From NCBI GenBank assembly GCA_905116865.2, contig CAJHNH020002057.1, positions 197,501-261,500 on the forward strand: a stretch of 64,000 nucleotides of DNA, given 5' to 3'. The notes below the pieces were generated by a model. That model searched no databases, was not told the DNA's origin, and worked only from the letters and a program-made list of their open reading frames with translations. A program made the translations under genes and the position numbers. Numbering within the stretch: the stretch's first letter is position 1; every line of letters starts with the position of its first letter. This document shows, piece after piece, positions 43,020-54,564 of the stretch. Source of the stretch: Candidula unifasciata (taxonomy: Eukaryota > Mollusca > Gastropoda > Stylommatophora > Geomitridae).

Positions 43020-44285
43020 TCTTTTAACACACTCGATAACAAACAAGGTATCATGCGTTCAGCAGTTGCTTCACAGTTTCTCATATTTTAAACATATTCT
43101 CTCATTGACAGTAGTCACACTACGTGTATAGATGTATTGTTCAAGAACTGTCTGTGAGGAATGAGGCAGTATTTTGGATTAATATTTCTAATGTCTACAC
43201 ACTGTATACAGTTGCAACCAGTACAAGAGCAGTTATACAGGCATGGTGGCCACTACTCAAAGACATTGTCTCTATCAAAATCTGCTGCCTTGTCTATCTT
43301 TTATGTCCCTGGCATCCCTAATGTTCTGTATCCATTTTTATATCAGTAGACCAGGGCTTCTGCTTCTTGGAACATGCCTCAAATAACTGGGTTTTGTTTC
43401 CAATTTACTGTAGCCATTTTGCAGGTATCTCTTAAAAAGGAAGTTGTCTTAGGAACTGAAATAGCAAGTTCATGTTTTATTAAAGTAAAAGTCCTTTTTC
43501 GATATGAGGCTAGAGTCACCATTTTTATAGACAGCCCTTGTTAGGTATGTGGTCACCACCATGCCGGCTGCCTTTACTTCCCAGGACTTCACCTGGTACC
43601 CATTTCAGGCTGGATTGATATGGGAGCCAAGGCATTGTTTGAAAAAATCTGAAACGGTGTGGATTTGAACCCACAACCTTCTGATCAACAGGCTAGTGTC
43701 TAGCCGCTGCACTACGGTGACTCCCATGCTATATAAAGGGAACTGTATAAAACAGATTTTGAAAATGTATGTCAGTCAGTTAAGGTGCACAAAACAGAAG
43801 TGTCCACGCAAATTTGATATTTCATTAATTTGTGTCCAGTGAAGCAAAGTGTTTCTGTTTCAGTTACATCTTGTGGTAATTGAACTACCTCTAACACTCT
43901 GTTATAATTTTCATCTTTCTGGGAGAAACGAATGTCTTAATTGATCAATAAATGTATGACTTACTTGATTTTGATTGACTTTTTTGCCACTTATGGTTTT
44001 TATCCTTCCTTTTAAACTTCAAACAAACAAGAATGGTTGTAAGATCAAATGGTATTCAAGATCCTGCTGATAGATCTTGGTGATCATTAAATGTGTTTTC
44101 AACATTTTTCTAGCATATTTGGCTGAAATTTTTCTTTTTAAATGCATTCGATACCAAACAAGGTAGCATTGTTCAGTTATTACTTCACATTTTTCTCGTA
44201 TTTTAAACATACACTGTCATTGATAGTTGTCACATTACGTGTATGGATGTATTCTCCAAGAACTGCCAGAAACAGAATGAGGCTT
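43020..44285. other. Pair of 145-bp direct repeats flanking a SINE
   Basis: Bases 43020-43170 and 44140-44285 share ATTCGATA(A/C)CAAACAAGGTA…TTTTAAACATA…CACATTACGTGTATGGATGT…CAAGAACTG. Between them lie a family A SINE (43487-43725, minus) and AT-rich DNA with no gene. Confidence 0.7.
43487..43725 (-). repeat. SINE family A copy
   Basis: TTTTTATAGACAGCCCTTGT…CACCATGCCGGCTGCCTTTA…GTACCCATTTCAGGCTGGAT…GAACCCACAACCTTCTGATC. The inverted B box and head are clear at the right end. Confidence 0.75.
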
Positions 44286-44389
44286 AACAACAATGTTCTA
44301 ATGTAGAAGTGGTCGGCTTCTTAACCAGAACTGAATATGACGACTGACTGGAACTAAGTTAGCTGCATAATATTTACAGGATTTTGCAG

Positions 44390-44605
44390 GACCAACTTCA
44401 ACATTTTTTGGTCAGTTGCAGTTTTTCAAGGCAAATTTTGTGTTCAGTAGTTTGCCATATCTTTCTGTTTTGAATGGTCAGCTCTCTATACCATTGTCAA
44501 AACCAACGCAAAACTGTCTGCTGCTAAATCATCTGCAGCTAGAGCTAAATTTGACACCCGACTTCAGATGCCGATTTCTCTTGCAAATGGTCTGGAACTG
44601 AAAGA
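44390..44605 (-). repeat. SINE family C copy
   Basis: GGACCAACTTCAACATTTTT…CAGTTGCAGTTTTTCAAGGC…AGTAGTTTGCCATATCTTTC…TGGTCAGCTCTCTATACCAT is the inverse of the 54565-54790 SINE. Confidence 0.65.
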
Positions 44606-44609
44606 GTTA

Positions 44610-45775
44610 ATTTTTATTGCTGAATTTTTATAGGCGACTGAGTTTTGAGTAGTAATTTGTCTGGTTCTTTGTGTATATACATGGAACAGTAGCCAGATAG
44701 GAAAACCACTCTTTGAACAGACATCACAGAGAGATGCACTTAAGATCTTAGCTTAACTTCTGCTGTGCAACATCTGCAGCCAATTTTTATCTTAATTGTT
44801 TTACCAGTCAAGAAGTATCATATCCGGCTGCACATATTATCCTATTTTAATATGTTCAACATCATATTTAGGAGGGCAGTTTTTCAAAAGCTTATGTGGG
44901 ATTTCTGTAAGTAAAATTTAAAATGGCAGTTGTATTTTATTTTACTTTTGTTAAGTACAATTTTCAGGCGTAAAACCTGCCTGTTTTAGTAGTAGTAGTA
45001 GTACTTTTACCCCACTAGGACATCACAGAAGCGAAAACACCCGATCACACAAAGTGCCACCATGTGGATTAGGATCATCCGTGGAGAGGTCTCGGAAACC
45101 GCGTTCAGCCATTAAGCCATTATAATGACCGGGCTTTATTGCAGCTCCTGGCAAGAGCCAGGGTGGGGCTTCAAAATAACGAAAATTTTCATCTTACAAG
45201 GAGATGACTAGAGTAACCTGCCTGTTCACAGCACTGGATTTATGTACTCTCATAGAACCAGTCACATTTGATCTTATCTCATCTCGTTCCTTGCAGTGTC
45301 CGGATGAAGAATAAACAGATGCCTGTTTGTTAGATTCATATATTTGGATTCCTAGGGACTCTCATATTTCTTTTATTCATCTCAATAATTTACATGAGCC
45401 GGCCTCCAGTTTTTATAGACGTCATTACTCATTGTAGTATACTTTTCGCAGCTGAGTTAATGGCCTTCTGTGTCTTTCTGCAGCTGAGTTAATGTCCTTC
45501 TATGTCCTCACTGGGCTGAATGAATCTTCTAGGGAATCTTATTTTAGTTGCTGTAATTTTCTTAGCTCTTTTATTTTTGTCTTTGTGCAGATCTGGCATT
45601 TAGTAGTGTACAGTTGGTTTTAAAAAGAATATTTAAGCAACCAGTAAAGACGTTTATTTATCATCAGTTCAACTGGTTTTACTAAACATGCTGCTAGTGA
45701 AATGAGGTTGTAAGCATTGTTTTATGTTTTTCTTTTAATACTGGCTTTTGTTTCTTGTTTTTATTTTGTCAGGCT
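44610..45775. other. Stretch without a supported gene
   Basis: A short (TAG)n lies at about 44989-45004 and a tRNA-like inverted segment at about 45050-45150 (minus: GGCTTAATGGCTGAACGCGG). Otherwise nothing is recognised. Confidence 0.35.
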
Positions 45776-45779
45776 TTTG

Positions 45780-46245
45780 AATTTTATATTTCTCCAGGTC
45801 TGTTTATTAAATCGCCATCACTTTTACAAAACGCACTAGATGAATAAGGGCCTGGAGATTTTCTATGTTTCAGTTCATTTATGGCATATTTTAGGTCATA
45901 CATTGTTAAGCCCTCATCAAAACTGAAATAATTGACCATTTTTTGCTTTCTGTCCTGTCTCCCCAAGTACCCTAGGTTTTTTCATTTAATTTTGTTGGTT
46001 TTTTCTCATCTGCCTTCTTCTGATCTCCTATAAATAGCTGCATTGTTTGTAAAAAAAAAAGGTTTTTTGGCACTTGCACATATGTTGTGCTTATCTTGTC
46101 TAATTTAAAACGTGTTTTGACCCATTTATCTCTTTTGGTGTCGAAATGAGCATGGCAGGTCAGTTGAGCCAGCACTCTCATGAGTATTTCCCCAAATATA
46201 GGACCCATCTGATTTAAGCACACCTTGATTTTGGGACTGAACATT
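45780..46245 (-). mobile_element. LINE fragment at the start of the RT domain
   Basis: The minus strand contains VNYFSFDEGLTMYDLKYAIN then ELKHRKSPGP. The latter is the first RT block (L-K-RKSPGPDGI) of Jockey-like LINEs, preceded by an undiagnosed 90-codon stretch. Two frames are involved. Confidence 0.6.
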
Positions 46246-46249
46246 TGGA

Positions 46250-47660
46250 GAGAAAAATATAATATGATGAATCAGTTATTGAACTAACGTTTTATTTATC
46301 ATAGAAATCCATAAAACGCTTCATAACTGTCAAAGCTCTCATCCGTGTGATAGTTCTTTAGCTTGTCCTCATATGTGTCTGGTAATGAATATCACTGTCT
46401 TCATACATTGCTTCATCCTTAGTTTCATCGGTTGCATTTGAAATGCCACACTTCTTGAATGACTCGGTTTTTGCATTATCCTATAGCTGGTTTCTTCACA
46501 CTACCTTCTGGTTTCAAATGTTCCCCAGGAGACTTTATGTATCCCTGAACTTACATTCCTAAATGAGGCCCTGTATGGGATATTTTCTAACAGATAGTTG
46601 TACAAGGCACACTGTTTTTAGACACTGTATTTTGTTTAAATAAGTGCATCTTATACTTGGGAAATTATGGTAACTTTCACACTGTGTTAGAAAGTATTAG
46701 TCAATTAGTGGTTTCCGTTAATTAGTTGGTTCAGATCGGCTCATCATGGTCAGTTCTGCTCTGCTGATTCTATTTGTGTGTCTATGATCCTGGCCAGGCT
46801 TATCTGCTAATGTCTCAGACTGCTTTTGTCAGGCTATAGTGTCTGATGATGTGTGGACTGTTGTGTCATTTGTTCATACTGAAAGTTGTCAGATGAACAG
46901 CAAATTGTGTTTTAAATTCAAGTTGTTAAGATTGTTTTGAGTAGTTTAATTTAGCTTTGCTGCCAGATGGCTGCTTATTCACCAGTTGGTGCTAACTATA
47001 ATAGGCAGTACTGACTAGGCTACATACTGTGAGCGTCAGAGGCCACTGTCTTAATTAATGACTTTCTGAACTGTGTGTATTTGTGGGTGTGTAGTAAACA
47101 GCAGGGCTATGCCATGTACTACACCGCAAGCTTGAGCAACTAAACATTGAAGAATTTCTCGTAATTTCAAACAGCTGTTCATCATTTGATCAGATGGCAT
47201 GACAGGTGTATTTTCATCCATCATCATCATTGTTTTTACCATGCTGGATGTAATAAACTGTTTGATGGTTCACCATGCTGTTTTTGTTGCCGGTTGTATG
47301 TTGGATTTTACCCCTGTACTGCCAGCCTGTCTTCTGTGGGAATCCAGTATTGTCATTGTTGAATGTTAAATTAAGAATTGACATCACAGCACTCGGGACA
47401 CTCCCATAAGTGCTCAGTCCCCATCTTCAGCAGCAAGTGTCATTGTTGTCTAGGGAGCATCTGCATGTGAGTGGAATGAGTCATACACCCTGGACGCTCA
47501 GTGTGATACATTGTCTATTGATTGCTTCTAACAGGCTTATTAACTATAAGGTTTACTTTAGTGCATACATTCTTTATTGTATGCAATCTTCATGTCACTG
47601 TGAGTTTAATATTTGTGTAGTTTCGGTTTACCTCATTTCTTTCTTATTTTACTGTTGGCA
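46250..47660. other. Region upstream of RD3 exons
   Basis: No exon was recognised. A dispersed 85-bp repeat at 47360-47446 recurs in RD3 intron 1 at 49386-49470 (GACATCACAGCACT(C/T)GGGAC…CCCATAAGTGCTCAG). The RD3 5' non-coding exon and promoter presumably lie here or further left. Confidence 0.35.
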
Positions 47661-47687
47661 GAATTTTCTAGAAAAGATGACCTTTGA

Positions 47688-47871
47688 ATGATGATGTCTT
47701 TTCGGAACTTTTGGCGTCGCAGCTTTGGATCAGGTGATGTGTACAGACCTCCAGAAAAAGATGAACATATGGTTGCTTGTGATACACTTATGTCTGAACT
47801 AGACTTTCACATGAAAGAATTAGACAGATCAAAGCAAGAACAGCAGCAAGAAGAGCGCAGAATGAAAACAG
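47688..47871 (+). CDS. RD3: RD3 homologue, first coding exon
   Basis: RD3 proteins bind and inhibit membrane guanylate cyclases of photoreceptors and help move them to the light-sensing compartment (established for vertebrate RD3). This exon follows an acceptor (TTGGCAG, exon from 47662, so a 5' non-coding exon lies upstream). Three ATG codons in a row open the frame at 47688. The peptide has the family's short aromatic-basic start (SFRNFWRRSFG) and a coiled-coil helix (MSELDFHMKELDRSKQEQQQ). It ends AAA ACA G before GTATCA, phase 1. Joined to 50593-51032 it gives 207 residues, close to the 195 of human RD3. Intron 1 is 2.7 kb and filled with SINE, LINE, Mutator-like and minisatellite DNA. 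Confidence 0.85.
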
Positions 47872-48029
47872 GTATCAGTGTTATGCAAGTGTAACATAAT
47901 GCAGGTTGAAATTGTTGGCACCTTCCCATTTTTACAGATGATAGTTGTTATACTGTGCTGTTGGGAGGTGTGGGAATCACAGCCCATGGTGATGGCAAGT
48001 GCAACTAGTTAAGGATAATCTTTCACAGT

Positions 48030-48630
48030 AAGAGCTCCTGCTGTGGTTTCTGGGGCTCTGTTGTAAGGAAAACAAGAATAGACCCACAGTCTACCCAAAA
48101 GGCAAGAGTATGTGTCTAATTTTATACGAAAACGCCGCTGGAACTATGTCGGCCACGCCCTTAGAATGGATAAATCAAGACTTCCTTACCAAGCCCTCAT
48201 TTGGACACCACAGGGGAAAAGATCTCGTGGAAGACCAAGGGAAACCCTACGTAGAACTATCATCAGGTAAGGCTCGCTCATGGGCCACTCAAACATCCAA
48301 GACCTACAACAGATTGCAACGAACCGCCATGCATGGAGAGTCATGACCTCTGCCCTATGTGCCGCACTCGACACAAGAGGAAAGACTAACTAACTAACTA
48401 ACTACCCAAAATGTCGTAAGAGATGACTAATTGGGAGCTTTCTTTGAAGATGGTGTGCATCTGCCTGAGAGGCAAGGAACCAACAGCCTGCATTCAGTTG
48501 AATCAGATCCATAAAATGGATGCACACGCGGCACTCAGGTTCTGGAACAGGACTACAGTCCAGAAGTGGTGAACAACCAGACCTTTCCGTCAGAGTTTAC
48601 AGCTGGTGGATGCAAAAAAGAAAGAAGATA
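48030..48630 (+). repeat. SINE family B copy interrupted by a LINE 3' end
   Basis: The 5' part (GAAAACAAGAATAGACCCAC, to 48100) and 3' part (from 48402, through AAGGAACCAACAGCCTGCAT and AGTCCAGAAGTGG to GAGTTTACAGCTGGTGGATG) belong to one element. They are separated by the insertion at 48101-48401. It lies in RD3 intron 1. Confidence 0.8.
48101..48401 (+). mobile_element. 5'-truncated LINE inserted in a SINE, with 10-bp target duplication
   Basis: The insert reads RRWNYVGHALRMDKSRLPYQ then ALIWTPQGKRSRGRPRETLR, and after a frame change ATNRHAWRVMTSALCAALDT. This is the C-terminus of a CR1/RTE-type reverse-transcriptase protein. It ends in a (TAAC)n tail. CTACCCAAAA occurs on both sides (48091-48100, 48402-48411) as the target duplication. 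Confidence 0.85.
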
Positions 48631-48639
48631 TTAAGAGCA

Positions 48640-49320
48640 TGGGATTACAGGACCGTTGTTGCCGTTACGAATATTTAATGTGCTTCTCAGATGCTCAGCT
48701 CTCATCTTTTCTGCTTTTTTATGTTCTTTTATTCCCCGCCCTTCCTGATTTTTCCCCTGCGCACAGCCCAATCCAAGGATAATGAAAATCTGTTCACACA
48801 AATCTACCTCATTACCTTTATTGTTCGTGTCCCACTAACACACATCTTAATATCCTAGTGGGGGCCAGCCTCAACATCTTCTACTCATCTGTAATTCACC
48901 ACAGAGCGGAGCAATTCAGCCAAGTTTACTCAGGAGCCAAATGTTGAAAAGGGGATCATCGCAGGCCCTAGCACAGAAAGATCATTATTACAATACATTT
49001 GGCAGGTGATCTGTGGACAACTTGCTAGGTCTCTGTGGGCTAGATTTAGTCCATAGACTGCCAGTTAAATAGCCCTGCCACAGAGGATGACCTTAGAATT
49101 GCCATGTCTTTGGTCATGTGTGTGAGTCTTCTGTCATTTGTGTTGCCAGTAATTGTTTGTACAGATATTTCTCCATGACATGTGGGTAGCACTGCAGCTT
49201 ACAGGTTACAAGTATTTCATAATTTCCCAGTGTTCAACTCACCAGGGTGATTCCTGTAGCAACATTTTGTTTGTTTGTTAATTATATAAATTGTTATCAC
49301 AGCGTTTGGACAGTCTTTTC
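48640..49320. other. RD3 intron 1, with a dispersed repeat
   Basis: Bases 48945-49080 are similar to 33090-33225 (AGAAAGATCATTATTACAAT…TCTCTGTGGGC…CCAGTTAAATAGCCCTG), so they form another moderately repeated family. The rest is unrecognised. Confidence 0.45.
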
Positions 49321-49494
49321 TTCTTCTTTTTTATTCTGAGCGTTTATCAGCTGTAAACTCAATGGACAAATAAGCTAGATCTGTAAAATGTTAAATTTTG
49401 AATTAAGAATGACATCACAGCACTTGGGACACTCCCATAAGTGCTCAGTTCTCGTCTTCAGCAGCAAGCGAAGAATTCCAATTCCATTGGTACC

Positions 49495-49761
49495 AGTCTG
49501 TAAAATGGAAGTGCATGCAAAACTCAAGTTTTGGCTAGGACTCACGAGCAAAGCTGCAGGAGATGTGGAAGCTGCTGCTCGTGAGTCCAGCCATCCAGTT
49601 TAGCCCCAATCCACGCCGTTTGAGGGATACTCGGCGGTGGCGGTAGTCGCCTGAAAACCGCAAATTAAGTAGCCGGAAGTGCACAATTGACATGTGGCTG
49701 AGGCTCTGTTAGGGTGTTTTTGCGGCCGCCATCTTTTGTGCCCGTTATTCGGAGGATAGCC
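49495..49761. mobile_element. Mutator-like element half inserted in a SINE B fragment
   Basis: A family B fragment (49495-49540) is cut by sequence matching the right half of the 407-bp element: GGGATACTCGGCGG…GGCTGAGGCTCTGTTAGGGT…GCGGCCGCCAT…TTATTCGGAGGATAGCC. It opens with its own hairpin, GGACTCACGAGCA and its inverse TGCTCGTGAGTCC about 37 bp later. Confidence 0.65.
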
Positions 49762-49789
49762 CAGGTGCCTTTACTTCTCCCTTCTTAAT

Positions 49790-50592
49790 TGCATTTATCT
49801 CTCATTGTAGGCGTTGACTATTCTCGGCTGAGGAAATCATTTCTGTCCTTATGAATGTTGACTATATTCAGGGGATGAAATATGTTCTGTCTTTGTGAAT
49901 GTAGAATAAACTTGTCTCATGTAATCTTTTATGGTCATGTATGTATTGACTATGCTTGACTGATTATTTATTTTCTTTCCTTGTGAATGCTGACTATACT
50001 TGGCTGATGCAATCTTTTATATTTTTAGTTAACATTGACTATGCTTGGCTGATGAAATCCTTTCTGTTTTTGTGAATGTTGACAATACTTGGCTCATAAA
50101 ATCTTATCTGTTTTTGTGAATGTTAACTGTACAGGGCTTGATTAAGTCTTTTCTATCCTCATATTTGTTGACTATGCTTGGCAGATGAAATTGTTATTTT
50201 CCTTGTGAATGTTGACTACTTGGCTAATGTAATCTTGTGCCTCTGTTGGTGAATGTTGGTTATACTTGGCTGATGGGTCTTATGTATGTCTGATATGACC
50301 TTTTCTGTCCTTGTGAATATTGACTACACTTGGTCAGTGGAATCTTTTCTGTCCTTGTGAATGTTGACTGTACTTGGCTGATTGAATCTTATATACCTCC
50401 TTTATGGTGTTGACCATACTTGGCTGATGAAATCTTGTCTGTCCTTGTCAGTGTTGACTATACTTAGCTGATGGAATCTTGTGTTACTCCTTGTAAGTGT
50501 TGATTATACTTGGTTGATGGTATCTTTTTTGTTGTTGTTGTTGTGAATGTTGAATATACATGGCTGATGACATCTTGAATCTCTCCTTGTAG
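49790..50592 (+). repeat. Intronic minisatellite made of copies of the RD3 exon-2 acceptor
   Basis: About 17 degenerate units of 43-49 bp lie end to end in RD3 intron 1 (one unit, near 50,240-50,300, is longer). They directly abut exon 2, whose acceptor and first bases form the last unit. The shared core is CCTTGTGAATGTTGACTATA followed by CTTGGCTGATG, the same sequence as the exon border (CCTTGTAG then GTGTTGACTATACTTGGC). Most copies have lost the acceptor AG. It survives in the first copy (TTGTAG at 49805-49810), at 50450-50451 and at 50496-50497. The copy at 50491-50500 contains GTAAGT, a donor-like hexamer. Confidence 0.88.
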
Positions 50593-51032
50593 GTGTTGAC
50601 TATACTTGGCTGATGGAATCACAACCCAAATCCTATGAGATCCCTCAGATGGAAAGGCTTGAGTTGGAAGAGCTTTGCTACAAGGTGTCTGGGTCTGAGT
50701 GCACTCAAGTTATATCTTTGTTTAGAGATGCCATGATACGTAGTCCTGCAATGGAAGATTTACCCTATATAATGAGATCTTGTGTAAGAAAAATCTTGGA
50801 TGAAAGGCCTGTGCAAGAGACTTTAACAGAATGGGTTTCCAGGAGAACGCAGAGTATTGCCAGTTTCTCAGCTTTGTCAAATCTGCGACTGAAACCATCT
50901 GGTAAAGTGGTGCCCTCAGCTGAAGTTGAGGATATTGAAATGCAGAACAATGACTTTCAAGACAGGAAAACACGTGCTTTAAGTGTGCCAAATTTTGCTG
51001 TGCATAAGGAAGGCGGTGCATATCCATTCTAA
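50593..51032 (+). CDS. RD3: RD3 homologue, terminal coding exon
   Basis: The acceptor CCTTGTAG at 50585-50592 opens 440 nt ending at TAA (51030-51032). The frame, entered in phase 1, starts with the family signature GVDYTWLMESQPKSYEIPQM and continues ERLELEELCYKV, equivalent to the GVDYSWL and ERLQLEDVC segments of vertebrate RD3. The core helical bundle spans the next 100 or so residues. A short SVPNF stretch near the C-terminus matches the SMPEF stretch of vertebrate RD3. The acceptor and first 30 or so bases are the last unit of the intronic minisatellite at 49790-50592. No AATAAA is close to the stop; candidate signals occur near 52,720 and 53,425. Confidence 0.88.
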
Positions 51033-51159
51033 TGTGCATTCATTTTTTTAAAACATCTTCTAATTTCATTTTTTTACTCTATACCCCTATTTTTTCTTCC
51101 TTCTTTCTTCTGTTTCATCATCATCACTTTGTCTGTCCCTCAACATAGAGCCATCTGTA

Positions 51160-52100
51160 TAGATATAATCACATCACTTGGGCAGGAATTGTCATAAATC
51201 ATTTGTTGATCTTCTGATTCTGCAGTGCCAACTGGCCAGTCCCTGCACTCACGACCCAAAGTGATAAGAACCCTGCACAAATCTCTTGCTCTGACACTTT
51301 AACCCACTCCTCACCTTGCACAAATTTATCAAGCCTGCACACATGTCTGATTGTGTCTTCAGCTTGCCCCATCTAAGACCTTCTGATTTTCAGTCTGTGA
51401 CCCTTAGATCTACCCAGGGCTTCATGCAAGAGGTGATTCTTGTCTGCAGCTACTGCTTGTAAAACTTTGAGCCTATCTGCAATAGTAGGCAGTGCTAGTA
51501 TGTGTTGCATACATACTACCAGGTTATCTGTTGTATATCTCAGAATTACATGCATGGCTTCATTCTGTATGCGTTCAAGTTTCGCCAGCTGACTGTAGTG
51601 AGTATTCCAAGCCTATAATCCATCACCGACAGGATCACATGCTGGAACACTGTGAATAGCATTCTTTGTTCCATGTCCATTGCTGCCATAATCTTGAAAG
51701 CATTTGAGTCCTTTTTTGGCATGATACCTGAAGGACAGGCTTCTATAAAAAATGATACCTAGGTATCTCAGTTTGCTTTCTCTTTTGATGTTACTGTTAT
51801 TAATTGTGAGGCTTGAAACATTAACTCTTACAATTCTATTGTCCAGAGAGCATCACAAAACAGTCAGCTTTTCTAAGTTTATGACTGTACCCATTTCTGC
51901 ACACCAGTCAGTCACTTTGTCTACAGTTGCCTGTAGCTCTTGGGCTATCTGTTGCCTATTACTCCCCTGCCTGTATGCAAGAACATCATCAGCAAGTATC
52001 AGTATCCTTCCAGCACCTGGTGCTTCAAGTTTTGCAATCTGCTTGTATACACATTGAAGAGCACTGGGGAAATAGCAGAACCCTGGAGTAGTTTAGAATA
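51160..52100 (-). mobile_element. Jockey-like LINE reverse-transcriptase relic
   Basis: Minus-strand pieces include ILADDVLAYRQGSNRQQIAQ (ADD catalytic box), LQATVDKVTDWCAEMGTVIN, RYLGIIFYRSLSFRYHA, AKLERIQNEAMHVILRYTTD and LPTIADRLKVLQAVAADKNH. This is the order of Jockey-type RTs, with several stops and frame changes. It starts about 130 bp after the RD3 stop, in its 3' UTR or flank. Confidence 0.75.
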
Positions 52101-52104
52101 TAAA

Positions 52105-53690
52105 TCTCTCCAAAAAAGCTTCCCCCTTCTCTTTGTCTATTGTCATTGGCTTGTCATTATCAGTGTATATAATGACTGTTGTGACTTGCTGATCCTTCCT
52201 TTGCATCTGTCCTAAAATACTAAATAAAAACTTGTAAACACAAAAGTAGAAAAAGCAAAAATATATTGTTTGCACTACGTCAAAATGTGGAATCCTTGTA
52301 CTTTCATCCCTATGGACCAGGATTTATGAATTAATATGAAATTGCTAGTCATTAAAAGGCTTTATTGTGAATGTGTTTAGCTTGAAACATCTTCATTAAA
52401 TTTTTTTAATCATTGATTTTTATATAATTTATTGGGACACGTGTGTTTAAATTAAAATTAATAAATGTGCGGGGGGGGGGGGGGGGGGGGGGGGGGGGCT
52501 GCTTCATGGATCCCTTGGTCATAAAAGGGTTAAACATGATTTTTCAGCATCATGAAATTGTTTGTAGAATTTAAATTATATGATATTGTTTTTGCCACTC
52601 ATTCCAGTTTATGCATAATGTCTTGTGGGTACTTCTGATAGAGTTCTCAATGCTGTGTACTGCCAGTTATAAAGTTATTTGCATCTCTACTTATATTTAT
52701 ATACTACCAAATTTATTTTTCCAATAAAGACGGGTTGATGTGTCTTAAGACACACACAAATTTTAATTGCAAGCAAATTTTTTTTATTCAATTTTGCAAA
52801 GATTAGAATTTAATTGCTTGCTTTTCATTGAGTTGTCTTTCAGCATGTTGCCAAACTGATGTTGTTTTGTTTCATTTTTGTGTGTGGATAAAACATAGTT
52901 TGATCATTATGCTTCCCTAATTTAATATTTTGTTTATTGTTCATCTCATTATCCCAAAGTTATTTGGTTGCTTAATTTGTTCCTTACTCTTGTACTTAAG
53001 AGAAAATATATTACAGTTTTGGATTTATCTTTTTTAAAAATTTGTTAATTGATAAGTTATTGCATTTCTAATGTAGGACTGGTTGTCTTAGCACTCTGAT
53101 GGCTGCCTTATGTTTATAATCTGTGTATATGCTTTTGAATATGCTGAGATATATATCAGTTTTTCCACAAAAGACAATGATGGACATTCTGTTTTTTGTT
53201 GGCACAGGATCGGAGCTTATAAGAGCTCATAAGAGATTATGAGGTCCTAATTTCCCACTAGTATTAATGCTTTCCTGGCAACTAGATTGTAAGATCAGGT
53301 ATGCGTCCTGATGTACAAATTTATTTATGGTCAAAGAGAGGTAAGCCAGTTAATTGTCTGCTGCATTTTTGTTTGCTGATTACTCTTTTTATTCTGTATG
53401 TAATTTAAAATTTGTTTTTGTTCCATAAATAAAACAGTTTAGACTTTTGTATGTGATCTATGTAATATGTTATTTTCAAAGGATTGACTGGGTAAAAAGG
53501 GGTGGGGGGAGAGATCAGTTTCAGTAGCCATTTCTTGCGAACATTATGTCTTTTATTGTTGCTTATGTAAATTATTTTGTAAATTTTTTTTTTATGACTT
53601 ATTCAAGCGAATATCAAAATTGGCAGATACCTACTGCATTAATTATGTAAATGTTCCATATTAAGTGTGCTGAGCAGCGGGGTAGGGTAA
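52105..53690. other. AT-rich flank downstream of RD3
   Basis: A G run of about 27 lies at 52472-52498. AATAAA-type signals occur at about 52720 and 53425 and could end the RD3 transcript. No other gene is recognised. Confidence 0.35.
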
Positions 53691-53697
53691 ACTCTGC

Positions 53698-54270
53698 TTA
53701 CAGATGATGTGAGGTGCCTCCTTCCTTCCTCCCGCCAGCTTGTTGGTACTTCATGAACAGGAGTGGAGTACCTGTCTAGCACCCCCCCTCCCCTCCACAG
53801 CTAATGTGATGCGCCCCCTTTCTTCCTTCTGCCAGTTTGGTACCTCATGAACAGAGGTAAGTACCTGTCTAGCCCCCTCCCCTCCACAAATAATGTAAGA
53901 CACTCCTTCCTTCCTTCCTTCCGCCAGCTTGGTACCTCGTGAACAGGGTAGAGTACCTGTCTAGCCCCCTCCCCTCCACAGATAATGTAAGGCACTCCTA
54001 CCTTATTTCCTTCAGCCAGCTTGGTACCTCGTAAACAGGGTAGAGTACCTGTCTAGCCCCCCCCCCCCCCCCTCCCCTCCACAGATAATGTAAGGCCTTC
54101 CTTCCTTCCGCCAGCTTGGTACCTCGTGAACAGGGTAGAGTACCTGTCTAGCCCCCTTTTCCCCTTTCCTCCATAGATAATGTGAGGCACCTCCTTCCTT
54201 CCGCCAGCTTGTTGGTAGCTCATGAATGGGGTGGAAAACCTGTCTAGCCCCTCTCCTTCTTTACCCAACC
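53698..54270. repeat. Minisatellite of 85-105-bp units, 6 copies
   Basis: The units share GATAATGTAAGGCACTCCTT, CCGCCAGCTTGGTACCTCGT, GAACAGGGTAGAGTACCTGT and a C-rich spacer CTAGCCCCCTCCCCTCCACA of variable length. Length differences come mostly from C runs and TTCC slippage. Confidence 0.93.
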
Positions 54271-54564
54271 AAGCTTCAAGTCATGACAGACAAGTGATGG
54301 AAACAAGTGATGAGCAACTGAATTGTTTTCAAAGCTGGTTACCTTTTTAGCTGTGCTAGCCAAATGTCACTATAGGTGCAATGGCTGAAGCATGGGCACT
54401 GCCCTCACAAAATGAAATTGCAGCATACTGTATGTATGTGAAGAAAATCTTCTCACCTCACAAGACAGAAGGCTGCGGATAGTTATGATGATTAACACCA
54501 CATGGCATTGATTAGTAGAAGAACAAGAATTATGTTAATAGTTTATGGGAATTGTAAAAAATTG

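Noticed and set aside
43600..43725. tRNA-like B boxes in the repeat bodies, considered as tRNA genes
   Set aside because: They are SINE heads: the anticodon arm and 3' acceptor are missing and the same body follows in each copy.
47051..47242. 63-codon minus-strand ORF with two cysteines, tested as exon 1 of the CMC4-like gene
   Set aside because: The cysteine spacing does not fit CX9C, there is no matching donor phase, and it lies over 13 kb away.
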